64,000 nt of DNA from SIG673 sp045638685 (lineage in GTDB: Bacteria; Bacillota; Clostridia; Oscillospirales; CAG-272): assembly GCA_045638685.1 (NCBI GenBank), contig JAZUBT010000026.1:1-64000 (forward strand), in the 5' to 3' direction. A program made the position numbers and the translations under genes. Positions 50,997 to 59,262 of this stretch are shown here, piece by piece; position 1 is the stretch's first letter; each line of letters starts with the position of its first letter. The notes under the pieces are model-generated. The model searched no databases and was not told the DNA's origin. It was given only the letters and a program-made list of their open reading frames with translations.

Positions 50997-51025
50997 TTGA
51001 AAGAACAGATTTTGTTGCTTATATT
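50997..51025 (+). promoter_or_regulatory. Possible promoter of spoIVB
   Basis: -35 TTGAAA, 17-bp spacer, -10 TATATT. It looks like sigma-A type; no clear sigma-G site was found. Confidence 0.35.
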
Positions 51026-51091
51026 TAATATGCGCTGTGAGCAAATTAATATCAGAGAGAAAGATAACGAGGAAAAAGCAGGGAAATAAAA

Positions 51092-52111
51092 ATGCAAACA
51101 AAAAACAAAGGAATTAAAATACTAATCTGTCTTTGGTTTTGCGTACTCATTTTGACGGCTCTCGCGTTACCTCTGAACGCCGATAATCAGGCAGGCGGCA
51201 GAGAGGTCTATATCGGCGGAACGCTTTTCGGAGCGTCTATGCTTACCGACGGCGTACCGATAGTCAGCGTTGACGGAGTGGAAACTGAGGGCGGAATAAA
51301 AGCCCCTGCGTACGATGCGGGGCTAAAGGTTAAGGATATAATAAAGGAGATAAACGGCACCAGTGTTACCACAACGGCAGACGTAACCTCTTTTATAACC
51401 AAATGCGGCGGAGGTGCTCTTAACGTTACCGTTTTAAGGGGAGAAAAGAGAAAAAACGTAACGCTTACCCCCGTAAAGGGAAAGGACGGAATATACCGAG
51501 CGGGGATATGGATACGCGACAGTGCCGCGGGAATAGGAACCCTTACCTACGTTATTCCGGAAACGTTAGAGTTCGGCGGGCTCGGACACGGAATATGCGA
51601 CGGAGAGACACTCTCCCTTATGCCGATACTTCGCGGAAGCGTCAGCGAGGTGGAGCCTCTCGGCATAGTTAAAGGTAAATGCGGCGCTCCGGGCGAGATA
51701 AAAGGCTCGTTTAAGGGTGGCAAAATCGGCGCTCTTACCAAGAACAAAGTTACGGGAGTGTATGGGATATACGCCACTCTGCCCGAAAATATAGGTGAGA
51801 AAATCACCGTTGCGGGTAAAGGTGATGTATGTGAGGGCGAGGCGCTTATAAGAAGCTCGGTTTCGGGAAAGCCTGAATATTATAAGATTAAGCTTTCAAA
51901 ACTAAACATGGGTGCGGAAAACGGAAAAAATTTTACCGTAGAGGTAATAGACCAAAAGCTCCTTTCGATAACGGGCGGAATAGTTCAGGGAATGAGCGGT
52001 AGCCCGATAATTCAAAACGGAAAGCTGGTTGGCGCGGTAACTCACGTGCTTATAAGCGAGCCGACAAAGGGGTACGGAATATTCATAGAGAATATGTTGA
52101 ACGCGGCGTAA
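51092..52111 (+). CDS. spoIVB: SpoIVB serine peptidase
   Basis: 339-aa forespore-secreted signalling protease (family S55). An N-terminal signal anchor (residues 8-27) is followed by a PDZ domain (APAYDAGLKVKDIIKEINGT) and the peptidase domain. Catalytic His is H166 in GLGHGICDG and catalytic Ser is S302 in VQGMSGSPIIQNG. In known species it signals across the intermembrane space to activate sigma-K processing or other late events. Length is a little below that of the B. subtilis protein. Confidence 0.94.
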   Translation: MQTKNKGIKILICLWFCVLILTALALPLNADNQAGGREVYIGGTLFGASMLTDGVPIVSVDGVETEGGIKAPAYDAGLKVKDIIKEINGTSVTTTADVTSFITKCGGGALNVTVLRGEKRKNVTLTPVKGKDGIYRAGIWIRDSAAGIGTLTYVIPETLEFGGLGHGICDGETLSLMPILRGSVSEVEPLGIVKGKCGAPGEIKGSFKGGKIGALTKNKVTGVYGIYATLPENIGEKITVAGKGDVCEGEALIRSSVSGKPEYYKIKLSKLNMGAENGKNFTVEVIDQKLLSITGGIVQGMSGSPIIQNGKLVGAVTHVLISEPTKGYGIFIENMLNAA

Positions 52112-52116
52112 GTGAA

Positions 52117-52151
52117 TTGAAAATTGACAGTTAAAAAGGGAAAATTAAGTG
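52117..52151. repeat. 7-bp phased repeat, 5 units
   Basis: Heptamers TTGAAAA, TTGACAG, TTAAAAA, GGGAAAA, TTAAGTG immediately after spoIVB. Confidence 0.7.
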
Positions 52152-52158
52152 AAAACAA

Positions 52159-52202
52159 AAAAGGCAATATCAAACCGCTTCGGAATGATATTGCCTTTTA
52201 AT
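52159..52202. terminator. Bidirectional terminator
   Basis: Fourteen-bp perfect stem AAAAGGCAATATCA/TGATATTGCCTTTT between convergent spoIVB and the zinc-ribbon gene. Confidence 0.88.
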
Positions 52203-52204
52203 TA

Positions 52205-53728
52205 TTAAATATCTTTTATCTGTTTAGCACGAGGGGTGGACAGTACGGCAACCGCAAAGACCGTCATAAGTATAGGGCCGAAGGAAATCTTTGATTTATA
52301 AAGAATGTCGAGTGTTTCGGCGTTGGCGGTTACGAGAACCGACATGACTATTGCTAACGCGAGAACCGTTAAGGCGGCTATTACGGAGAGGATTTTTACA
52401 GACAGCGATATTGCGGTATGTACTTTTCTTCCGGTGGCAGGCTCAAACGCGTTTTGCCAAAGAGTGAAAAGCGCGCAAAGAACCGTAAGAATTAACGCTA
52501 CGGCTCCAAGCTGAAATACACCGACAAATTCATATCCTCCAAAATATAAAAGTATCTGTGAATAGAAGGTTTGGTTAACGTCGTTTGCCTTGCCCTTTGT
52601 AAATTCACGCTTTGTGTAAGAATTGAAGCCGTTGAATGTATTTTTTATCGTAGCCTTGATATCTTCATCTTTCATTTCTTCAAGTTCTTCAACTTGTTCG
52701 TTGTTTAGCACTAAATAATTAAACAGCGAGTTATCAAGAGTGCAGGTGGCGCGTCTTTCCTCGGTGTCGTTTTTAAAAACGGTTTTGGCTTCTGTGCCTA
52801 CGATAGGCGCGAATGCCGAACAAAGAAGGACGACGGCAAAGGAAGCGGCGAGGGCGCGTTTTACGGTGTTTGCAACCGATATTCTTTTTTTATTTAAAAA
52901 TACGTTAAGTACTATAAATGCCAAAAGCGTTAAAACGGTAAGCACGAGCGTCGATATTTGAACTCCGGACATTTTAAAGGCCGCCTCGGAGAATCCTAAC
53001 GAAAGCTTGAGCGAATATACGTTGGTAAAGGCGATTAAGGCGCTTATACCAAGTAGCGTGAAGGACAGCAGGGAAAAATCCTTCACCTTTCCCGTTAACT
53101 GCGACACAAGGGAAAGGGCGGAAAAAATCAAGAGTGCAACAGAAACGGCTATCTGTAAAATCGAAAGGATACCGGTGAAAACGATTCCGGGAGTAACGCG
53201 GAAGTCCTCGGAGCGAACCAGTATAAAAATATATTTTTTTATAATCCTTGACAGCTCGTCAAGCTCCTCGCCATTCTGCCAATCGCTTGCGTATTCTACC
53301 GTTTCGTCTAAAAGTTCGATATACAGAGCGTTGATATCCGCTTCGTCAAGCTTTTGAAAAGAGCCGAAAAATAATTTTATTGCGTCTATGCTGTTAAATT
53401 TAACGGTTGACTTAGAATCGGTAATTCCTATATCGGCAAAGTCGTCCTTACATTTAACAAGCGGCAGAAAAGAAGAGATCAAAATAAATATAGCCAAAGC
53501 CAAAACCACTGAGCTTTTGACGATAGAAACAATCCTTTGATTTTTGTGTCCGCAGTCGTGCTTTTTCTCTGAAATGGGCATTTTTACATACGTCGGTTTT
53601 CCGCAGTTATGACAGAACTTATGCCCCGTATTTAACTGCGTTCCGCAATTTTGACAAAATCTAACTGCGGAGAGGCTCTCTTGTGAGAAAGACTCCTCGG
53701 CGATTTGGGTTTCGATATTTTCGTTCAT
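52205..53728 (-). CDS. Zinc-ribbon polytopic membrane protein of unknown function
   Basis: 507 aa. An N-terminal double zinc-ribbon (FCQNCGTQL, FCHNCGKP; four Cys) is followed by about ten hydrophobic segments arranged in two blocks, each beginning with an S-S/A-F-x-P-x-V element (SSFLPLVKCKDD and CSAFAPIVGTEA), hinting at an internal duplication. Charged loops of about 80 residues follow each of these. I do not recognise a transport or enzyme motif. It is divergent from the XRE regulator gene at 53854 and the two share an operator-like inverted repeat, so that regulator probably controls it. Confidence 0.7.
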   Translation of the reverse strand: MNENIETQIAEESFSQESLSAVRFCQNCGTQLNTGHKFCHNCGKPTYVKMPISEKKHDCGHKNQRIVSIVKSSVVLALAIFILISSFLPLVKCKDDFADIGITDSKSTVKFNSIDAIKLFFGSFQKLDEADINALYIELLDETVEYASDWQNGEELDELSRIIKKYIFILVRSEDFRVTPGIVFTGILSILQIAVSVALLIFSALSLVSQLTGKVKDFSLLSFTLLGISALIAFTNVYSLKLSLGFSEAAFKMSGVQISTLVLTVLTLLAFIVLNVFLNKKRISVANTVKRALAASFAVVLLCSAFAPIVGTEAKTVFKNDTEERRATCTLDNSLFNYLVLNNEQVEELEEMKDEDIKATIKNTFNGFNSYTKREFTKGKANDVNQTFYSQILLYFGGYEFVGVFQLGAVALILTVLCALFTLWQNAFEPATGRKVHTAISLSVKILSVIAALTVLALAIVMSVLVTANAETLDILYKSKISFGPILMTVFAVAVLSTPRAKQIKDI

Positions 53729-53769
53729 TTTTTCCTCCTTACATAACCGACAGGCTATTTATAGTCTAC

Positions 53770-53798
53770 ATTGTATCATATATAGCCCATATTGTCAA
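53770..53798 (-). promoter_or_regulatory. Promoter of the zinc-ribbon gene
   Basis: Minus-strand perfect -35 TTGACA, 17-bp spacer, -10 TACAAT. One arm of the inverted repeat at 53781-53813 lies in the spacer. Confidence 0.8.
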
Positions 53799-53813
53799 GG
53801 GTTTTGGGCTATA
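53781..53813. promoter_or_regulatory. Shared operator: 9-bp inverted repeat
   Basis: Perfect arms TATAGCCCA (53781-53789) and TGGGCTATA (53805-53813), 15 bp apart. The second arm merges into a TATAAT that may be the -10 of the XRE gene. Likely target of the small XRE protein. Confidence 0.65.
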
Positions 53814-53853
53814 ATTAGTCCAGAAAATAAAAAAGAATGGTAAGGAGATAAAA

Positions 53854-54096
53854 ATGAACACTTATAAAACGGTGAAAAACAGAATTTTGCAGCTGCTCGG
53901 CGAAAAGAATATGTCAATTCATAAATTAGCAATGGAGTCGGCTGTTGCTCCTTCTTCAATAAAAAATATTCTTTACGGCAAAAGCAAAAATCCCGGCATA
54001 GTTACTATCAAAATGCTCTGCGACGGTTTTGGGATTTCTCTTATAGATTTTTTTGAAACGGAAGCGTTCAGAGATTTAGAGCAGGAAATTAAATAA
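53854..54096 (+). CDS. Small XRE/Cro-type HTH regulator
   Basis: 80-aa protein that is essentially one helix-turn-helix domain (NMSIHKLAMESAVAPSSIKN, then GKSKNPGIVTIKMLCDGFGI). AAGGAG lies seven bases before the ATG. It has no effector domain. Divergent from the zinc-ribbon membrane protein gene and likely binds the inverted repeat between them. Ends near the terminator at 54183. Confidence 0.9.
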   Translation: MNTYKTVKNRILQLLGEKNMSIHKLAMESAVAPSSIKNILYGKSKNPGIVTIKMLCDGFGISLIDFFETEAFRDLEQEIK

Positions 54097-54182
54097 AGGC
54101 AATCCCTCTCTAATGATTTTAACCCTCAAAGGAACCGCCGTGGGGATTATTTCAAAAAGAGGTATTACCTTTTAATTTACAG

Positions 54183-54212
54183 AAAAGAGCAGACACGAAC
54201 GTCTGCTCTTTT
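54183..54212. terminator. Bidirectional terminator
   Basis: Twelve-bp perfect stem AAAAGAGCAGAC/GTCTGCTCTTTT between convergent genes. Confidence 0.88.
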
Positions 54213-54224
54213 ACATTTATATTT

Positions 54225-56015
54225 TTACTGTATCGGCTCGAAATCCGAAGCACCGTGTTTGCAGAGCGGACAGATAAAATCGTCCGGCAGGTGCTCGCCC
54301 TCGTAAACGTATCCGCATATTTTGCAGACGTATCCCTTTTTGTCCTCGGTCTGAGGCTTCGGCTTTACGTTCTCGTGATAGTAGCTGTACGTCATGGAGG
54401 GATTATCCGAGATTACTCTCGATTCGGTAATTGAGCAGATAAATACTCCGTGAGTATCAAGGTCAACGTACCGCTCGACATTTAGCGACATAAAGGAATT
54501 AATGTGCCTTGAAAGGAAAACAAGACCGTTGTTTGAACGCAGCGTCTCCATACCTTCGAACTTATCGACGGTTCTTCCGCTTTGGAAGCCGAAGCGCTCA
54601 AAGATAGAGAACGGGGCGCTTTCCGAGAGACAGTTAATGTTGAGCTTTCCCGTTTGCTTAATTACGTGATGCGAGTAGTTTTCCTTGTTGATGGCGACGG
54701 CAATGCGGTTTGGCGCGTTGGTTATCTGCATAACGGTATTTACGATAAGACCGTTATCCTTTTTACCGTCGTTTGAGGTAACAACGTAGAGACCGTAGCC
54801 GATGTTAAAGAGCGCGGTAAGGTCATTTTTATTTGCTGTGGAGTCCTGCTGGGCTATATATTCCTTGCAAAGCTCGTCGGAAAGAGCGGTTAACTGCTGG
54901 CGGCTTTCGTCATTAAGAGCCGAGAGAATTTTAACCGTTGTATCGGTAAAGGTGATGTTCTTTGACTTTGACAGCATCTCGCGCATAACCTTTGCCGCAA
55001 GAGGTGCCCAGCTTCCGTTTTCGATAAGGGCAACCGTTCTGTTTGAGAAGCCGCGCTCGGTGAGATGGGTTATAAACTCACGCATAAAGGGGAATATCTC
55101 TGCGTTGTAGGTGGTGGTGGCAAGAACAAGCTTACTGTATCTGAAGGCGTCCTCAACCGCCTTTGATATATCGCATCTTGCAAGGTCGTGAGCAATAACC
55201 TTAGGACAGCCCTTAGCTTTTAAATCCTCGGCAAGACGTAGGGCGGCAGCTTTCGTGTTTCCGTAAACTGACGTATATGCTATTACAATGCCCTCGTCCT
55301 CCGGCTGATAGCTTGACCAGACGTTATAAAGACCGATATAGTATCCAAGGTTTTCCTTTAACACGGGGCCGTGAAGCGGGCAAATAGTTTTAATATCAAG
55401 GGTAGCGGCTTTTTTAAGAAGAGCCTGAACCTGAGCGCCGTATTTACCAACGATACCGATATAGTAGCGTCTTGCCTCGTCTGCCCATTCCTCGCTAACG
55501 TCAAGAGCGCCGAATTTACCGAAGCCGTCAGCCGAAAAGAGCACCTTTTCCGTGCTTTCGTAGGTAACTATAACCTCGGGCCAATGTACCATGGGAGCGG
55601 AGACGAAATGAAGCTCGTGTGTTCCGAGGGAGAGGGTATCGCCCGCGCCTACTATAATGCGGTTATCAGAATAATCTGTTCCGAAAAAGTTTTTCATCAT
55701 CTTGAACGCTTTTTCGGAGGAAACCACGGTAGCCTCGGGGTAGGTTTTAATAAACGTATGGACGTTTGCAGAATGGTCGGGCTCCATGTGCTGAACGACG
55801 AGATAGTCGGGCTTTCTTCCGCCGAGAGCGTCCGAAAGGTTGTCAAGCCATTCGTGGGTAAAGGCTGCGTCCACAGTGTCCATTACCGCGATTTTTTCGT
55901 CAATTATGACGTATGAGTTGTAAGACATGCCGTTTGGCACCTTGTACTGACCTTCGAAAAGATCGATTTTTTTGTCGTTTATACCGATGTACTTTATGCT
56001 ACTGCTTATTACCAT
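54225..56015 (-). CDS. Four-domain flavodiiron protein (diiron-flavodoxin-flavin reductase-rubredoxin)
   Basis: 596 aa. Order of domains: metallo-beta-lactamase-like diiron domain with H76, E78, D80 and H81 (QHMEPDH); flavodoxin domain (VIAYTSVYGNTKAAALRLAE) from about 248; flavin reductase-like FMN domain from about 400; C-terminal rubredoxin with four Cys (CKICGYVYEGE, ICPLCKHG) from about 553. Such proteins reduce O2 and/or NO to harmless products in the cytoplasm of anaerobes, and the fused reductase and rubredoxin would let NAD(P)H electrons reach the diiron site within one chain. Single gene. Confidence 0.94.
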   Translation of the reverse strand: MVISSSIKYIGINDKKIDLFEGQYKVPNGMSYNSYVIIDEKIAVMDTVDAAFTHEWLDNLSDALGGRKPDYLVVQHMEPDHSANVHTFIKTYPEATVVSSEKAFKMMKNFFGTDYSDNRIIVGAGDTLSLGTHELHFVSAPMVHWPEVIVTYESTEKVLFSADGFGKFGALDVSEEWADEARRYYIGIVGKYGAQVQALLKKAATLDIKTICPLHGPVLKENLGYYIGLYNVWSSYQPEDEGIVIAYTSVYGNTKAAALRLAEDLKAKGCPKVIAHDLARCDISKAVEDAFRYSKLVLATTTYNAEIFPFMREFITHLTERGFSNRTVALIENGSWAPLAAKVMREMLSKSKNITFTDTTVKILSALNDESRQQLTALSDELCKEYIAQQDSTANKNDLTALFNIGYGLYVVTSNDGKKDNGLIVNTVMQITNAPNRIAVAINKENYSHHVIKQTGKLNINCLSESAPFSIFERFGFQSGRTVDKFEGMETLRSNNGLVFLSRHINSFMSLNVERYVDLDTHGVFICSITESRVISDNPSMTYSYYHENVKPKPQTEDKKGYVCKICGYVYEGEHLPDDFICPLCKHGASDFEPIQ

Positions 56016-56124
56016 ATTTTTCTCCGTTCCGCCGTTTTGCGGCTTAATATAAGCTTTAAGTTTAAATGTATAAATTAATTATTCACATCACGGATAAGAC
56101 TTATTCCGTTTTTAAATACGGATT

Positions 56125-56883
56125 TTATCCGAGCAGGTAGTCCATAACGAGCATAAGACAAAAACCGATAAGAAGCGAGTATGTCGCGCTTTTTTCGCAC
56201 CCGTGTGCGTGGGTTTCGGGTATCATTTCGTTACCGATTACGAATAACATAGTGCCGCCCGCAAATGCAAGGGCAAAGGGGAGTATTACAGCGGATATGC
56301 TTACGGCAAAATAACCGATAAGGGTTCCCACTATTTCGATAACTCCGGTTGCAGATGCGATTAAAAGCGTTTTCCCCTTGCTTATTCCCGCCGCGAGCAT
56401 AGGGGCGATAATAACCATACCCTCGGGTATATTCTGAAGGGCGATGCCGAGCGCAACCGTTAATGCGCCGCTTACGTTTCCGGTTCCAAAGCCGACGCCT
56501 GCCGCTATTCCCTCGGGGAGGTTATGTATTGCAATTGCTAAAACGAAAAGAAGCACTTTTCCAAGCTTTTCGGCGTTTTCCGTACCGTCGCCCGTTTTGG
56601 AAGCGGCGAGATTATGAAGATGCGGAACGAGCTTGTCTATAAGGTTTATGCAGATGGCGCCGGTGATAATACCCGCGACCGTTATAACTATGGAAAAGCT
56701 ACTTTCGTATTCAAGCGACGGAAGAATAAGACCTACTACCGCGGCTGAAAGCATAACGCCTGCCGCAAATCCGAGCACTATGTCGCTGAACCTATGCGAG
56801 ATATTTTTAAAAATAAAGCCGATAAGCGCGCCGACTACCGTTGCGCCCCCGACACCGAGAGCCGTTAAAAGTACCATTTGCAT
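56125..56883 (-). CDS. ZIP family divalent metal transporter
   Basis: 252-aa integral membrane protein with about eight transmembrane helices. ZIP signatures HNLPEG (H120-G125) and QNIPEG (from Q150) form the binuclear metal site in helices 4 and 5. A cytosolic loop of about 18 residues lies before helix 4 with a PHLHNL histidine motif. It imports zinc, and possibly iron or manganese. It resembles the GufA/ZupT branch. Own promoter at 56987-57015. Confidence 0.92.
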   Translation of the reverse strand: MQMVLLTALGVGGATVVGALIGFIFKNISHRFSDIVLGFAAGVMLSAAVVGLILPSLEYESSFSIVITVAGIITGAICINLIDKLVPHLHNLAASKTGDGTENAEKLGKVLLFVLAIAIHNLPEGIAAGVGFGTGNVSGALTVALGIALQNIPEGMVIIAPMLAAGISKGKTLLIASATGVIEIVGTLIGYFAVSISAVILPFALAFAGGTMLFVIGNEMIPETHAHGCEKSATYSLLIGFCLMLVMDYLLG

Positions 56884-56930
56884 AACATCAGTTCCTCGCT
56901 TTAAATTTGTGTATTCGAATTAGTGGAAAA

Positions 56931-56979
56931 TTTCCGTTTTCCACCTTCCGTTTTTCACCTTCAACTTTCAAATTTTAGT
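56931..56979. repeat. 7-bp phased repeat, 7 units (reverse orientation)
   Basis: Plus-strand heptamers TTTCCGT, TTTCCAC, CTTCCGT, TTTTCAC, CTTCAAC, TTTCAAA, TTTTAGT in the ZIP leader. Confidence 0.75.
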
Positions 56980-56986
56980 TGTATTA

Positions 56987-57015
56987 AGTATAACATAATT
57001 TATTTTACCTGTCAA
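56987..57015 (-). promoter_or_regulatory. Promoter of the ZIP transporter gene
   Basis: Minus-strand perfect -35 TTGACA, 17-bp spacer, -10 TATACT. Confidence 0.85.
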
Positions 57016-57032
57016 TAAAAATTAATAAATCA

Positions 57033-57061
57033 TTGACAAAATGAGGGTTTTATGATAAAAT
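57033..57061 (+). promoter_or_regulatory. Promoter of the SGNH esterase gene
   Basis: Perfect -35 TTGACA, 17-bp spacer, -10 TAAAAT, back to back with the ZIP promoter. Confidence 0.8.
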
Positions 57062-57099
57062 GTTTACGGTAACAAACTTATGTAATGAGGTAAAGCGTT

Positions 57100-58176
57100 A
57101 TGGATATATCAAAAATAGATAATAACTTCGTTGTTAACGCATCCTTCGATGCCTCGGTACTTGACATTTACAACGTTCTTGAAAAGCCGTTTTCCATACA
57201 CGGTCTTATTCCTCCTAAGTACAAAAACGACGTCTTTAAGAGACTTCCGACGGAGGTTGCGCGAGAGGTAAGCGATAAGGTAGCGTCTCTCCACGCCCAC
57301 GCGGCAGGAGGACGTGTGCGCTTTAAAACCAATTCCTCGTCGGTTGCTATTTTTGCTAAAATGAGAGGGATAGGAAAAATGCCGCATTTCGCTCTGACGG
57401 GTAGCGCGGGATTCGATATGTACGTAAACGGAAGGTTCTTTAACGGTTTGTTTGTTCCGCCGTTTAATGTTTCGGACGGATACTCCGGGATAAAGCCTCT
57501 CGGCAACAGCGAAGAAAAAAGCATAGAAATTAATTTTCCGCTTTACAGCGAGGTGTATGAGCTTCTTATCGGACTTGACAAGGGCGCCACCGTGTCTGCT
57601 CCGGAGCCGTATCGCTACGACACCCCGATACTTTATTACGGCTCGTCTATCACGCAGGGTGCGTGCGCATCGAGACCGGGAAACAGCTACCAGGCGGTTA
57701 TTTCAAGACGCTTTAACGTTGACTTTTGGAACCTCGGCTTTTCGGGCTCGGCAATGGCGGAGCAGAGGATGGCGGAGTATATCAGCGAGCTTCCTATGAA
57801 GATTTTTGTCTATGACTATGATCATAATGCAACCAGTCCCGAGCATCTGGCAGAAACGCATAAGCCGATGTTTGACGCGATAAGAGCGAAAAACCCCACC
57901 CTACCGGTGGTTATGGTTACGAGACCGATGTTCCACGTAAACGGCGATACTCTCCGTCGCGCGGAGGTAGTCAGAAGCACCTACGAAACGGCGATTAAGG
58001 ACGGAGACGAAAACGTTTATTTCGTTGACGGTATGAAGATGATGCGTACCTTTGGCGATGAAAACGACGGAGTGCTTGTAGATGCGTGGCATCCTAACGA
58101 TTACGGCTTCGCGATGATGGCTAAGACGATAGGCGACGTTATCGGAGATATTATAAACAAATTTGAAACGAAATAA
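57100..58176 (+). CDS. SGNH/GDSL hydrolase with GxDLY-type N-terminal domain
   Basis: 358 aa. An N-terminal beta-sandwich contains the GFDMYVNGRF motif (GxDLY-like). The SGNH domain follows, with the nucleophile Ser183 in YYGSSITQGA, an LGFSGSA block and the catalytic Asp/His in DAWHPNDYG. These proteins are usually carbohydrate esterases that remove acetyl or other acyl groups. No signal peptide is present, so it should act inside the cell. Overlaps the next small membrane gene at TAATG. Confidence 0.88.
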   Translation: MDISKIDNNFVVNASFDASVLDIYNVLEKPFSIHGLIPPKYKNDVFKRLPTEVAREVSDKVASLHAHAAGGRVRFKTNSSSVAIFAKMRGIGKMPHFALTGSAGFDMYVNGRFFNGLFVPPFNVSDGYSGIKPLGNSEEKSIEINFPLYSEVYELLIGLDKGATVSAPEPYRYDTPILYYGSSITQGACASRPGNSYQAVISRRFNVDFWNLGFSGSAMAEQRMAEYISELPMKIFVYDYDHNATSPEHLAETHKPMFDAIRAKNPTLPVVMVTRPMFHVNGDTLRRAEVVRSTYETAIKDGDENVYFVDGMKMMRTFGDENDGVLVDAWHPNDYGFAMMAKTIGDVIGDIINKFETK

Positions 58177-58469
58177 TGATAGGAGTTAAACCTAAGATGA
58201 AAGCAAACAGCAAATTTTTCACGTTTTCTTTTATATTCAATTTTGTGCTTGGAGCTATCGGATTTCTGATACTCTGGCCGGTAAGAGCACTCAGCGGCAA
58301 TCATTTGGCGGGATTTATCGTATGCGGCGTTATCTTCACCGCTATCGCGCTTTACGTAAACCTTTTTATCGTTAAACGCGCAAAGCTTAAAACCCCGTAT
58401 TTTATTTTCGGAACGGCGGTTAATCTCTTAGTCTGCGCGGGACTGACTGCGCTTATGATGTTGGTTTAA
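58176..58469 (+). CDS. Small membrane protein with three predicted helices
   Basis: 97 aa with hydrophobic segments at about residues 15-34, 44-64 and 74-96 and a basic N-terminus. The ATG overlaps the SGNH stop codon (TAATG). A second ATG at 58197 with AGGAG upstream would give 90 aa. I do not recognise a family. Probably co-translated with the esterase. A terminator follows at 58501. Confidence 0.7.
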   Translation: MIGVKPKMKANSKFFTFSFIFNFVLGAIGFLILWPVRALSGNHLAGFIVCGVIFTAIALYVNLFIVKRAKLKTPYFIFGTAVNLLVCAGLTALMMLV

Positions 58470-58500
58470 CGGTTTACCGTTTAACTATATAACAAAAAAT

Positions 58501-58536
58501 AAACGGCTCGGGATTAATTATTCCAGAGCCGTTTTT
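58501..58536 (+). terminator. Terminator of the SGNH operon
   Basis: Stem AAACGGCTC/GAGCCGTTT followed by T-rich sequence. Confidence 0.85.
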
Positions 58537-58607
58537 ATTTTACATTTTATTTGCTTGAACGTAATTTTAAAGCATATCCCGAATACGGGCGCTTATGTTG
58601 GCGAAAA

Positions 58608-58636
58608 AAACAACCTGCGTTTAGGCAGGTTGTTTT
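58608..58636 (-). terminator. secG terminator
   Basis: Stem ACAACCTGC/GCAGGTTGT; the minus strand continues with a run of T. Confidence 0.85.
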
Positions 58637-58641
58637 GGATT

Positions 58642-58947
58642 TTATTTCTGAGTTTCAACCTCGGTTGAGCCGAGAGCGTCGTCAAGAGCATCGTCCTTCG
58701 CGTCGTTGTTGGGCTTAGGCTGAATGATGTAGATTATAGCTACGAGAACGACAAAGCATATAGCGATTATGGTTGTGAGCTTTGAAAGAAGCTTGTCGAT
58801 TGCCTTTCCCTTAGTCTTTCCGAAAAAGGTTTCGGCGCCTCCCGCTATCGTTCCTGAAAGCTTGTGTGATTTTCCGGACTGCATAAGAACTGCAACTATA
58901 AGAAATACAGATGCAACCATAAGTATTATTCCAAGTGCTATTTCCAT
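58642..58947 (-). CDS. secG: Protein translocase subunit SecG
   Basis: 101 aa from the ATG at 58947, which has GAGGAG upstream. The longer open frame to 59157 is A/T-rich leader. Two transmembrane helices (about 3-22 and 55-76) flank the conserved loop VLMQSGKSHKLSGTIAGGAE. An acidic C-terminal tail (Asp-rich, about 25 residues) extends beyond the usual end. SecG assists SecYE in protein export. Single gene with its own promoter. Confidence 0.93.
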   Translation of the reverse strand: MEIALGIILMVASVFLIVAVLMQSGKSHKLSGTIAGGAETFFGKTKGKAIDKLLSKLTTIIAICFVVLVAIIYIIQPKPNNDAKDDALDDALGSTEVETQK

Positions 58948-59014
58948 TGTTATCTCCTCAATATGTTTTGTAGATTTTTGACATTTAGGCGTAATTAACT
59001 TATTGTACCTACAC

Positions 59015-59043
59015 ATTATACCATACTTTTTTGCAAAAATCAA
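59015..59043 (-). promoter_or_regulatory. secG promoter
   Basis: Minus-strand -35 TTGATT, 17-bp spacer, perfect -10 TATAAT. Confidence 0.8.
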
Positions 59044-59174
59044 TACTTTTTTCAAAAAAATAAAAAATATTATTGTTTTTACAGAAAATAACGACAAAAA
59101 GATATTAGGGTATAAAAAACGCTTTCCAAAAATTAAATTTAAGATTATTTTTCTCATTAAATTTACTAAATATA

Positions 59175-59203
59175 TTGCAAAATAATTAAAATATTGCTAT
59201 AAT
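59175..59203 (+). promoter_or_regulatory. ade promoter
   Basis: -35 TTGCAA, 17-bp spacer, perfect -10 TATAAT. The heptad repeat at 59220 lies in the leader. Confidence 0.75.
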
Positions 59204-59219
59204 ATTACTTAGATGCAGA

Positions 59220-59240
59220 TTGAAAATTGAAAAACGTAAA
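59220..59240. repeat. 7-bp phased repeat in the ade leader
   Basis: Heptamers TTGAAAA, TTGAAAA, ACGTAAA, ending about 8 bases before the GGGAG ribosome site of ade. Confidence 0.55.
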
Positions 59241-59262
59241 ACAATAAAAGGGAGAAAATAAA

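Noticed and set aside
58948..59157. N-terminal extension of SecG by 70 residues
   Set aside because: The extension would cover the secG promoter and leader; the ATG at 58947 has GAGGAG upstream and gives a normal SecG N-terminus.
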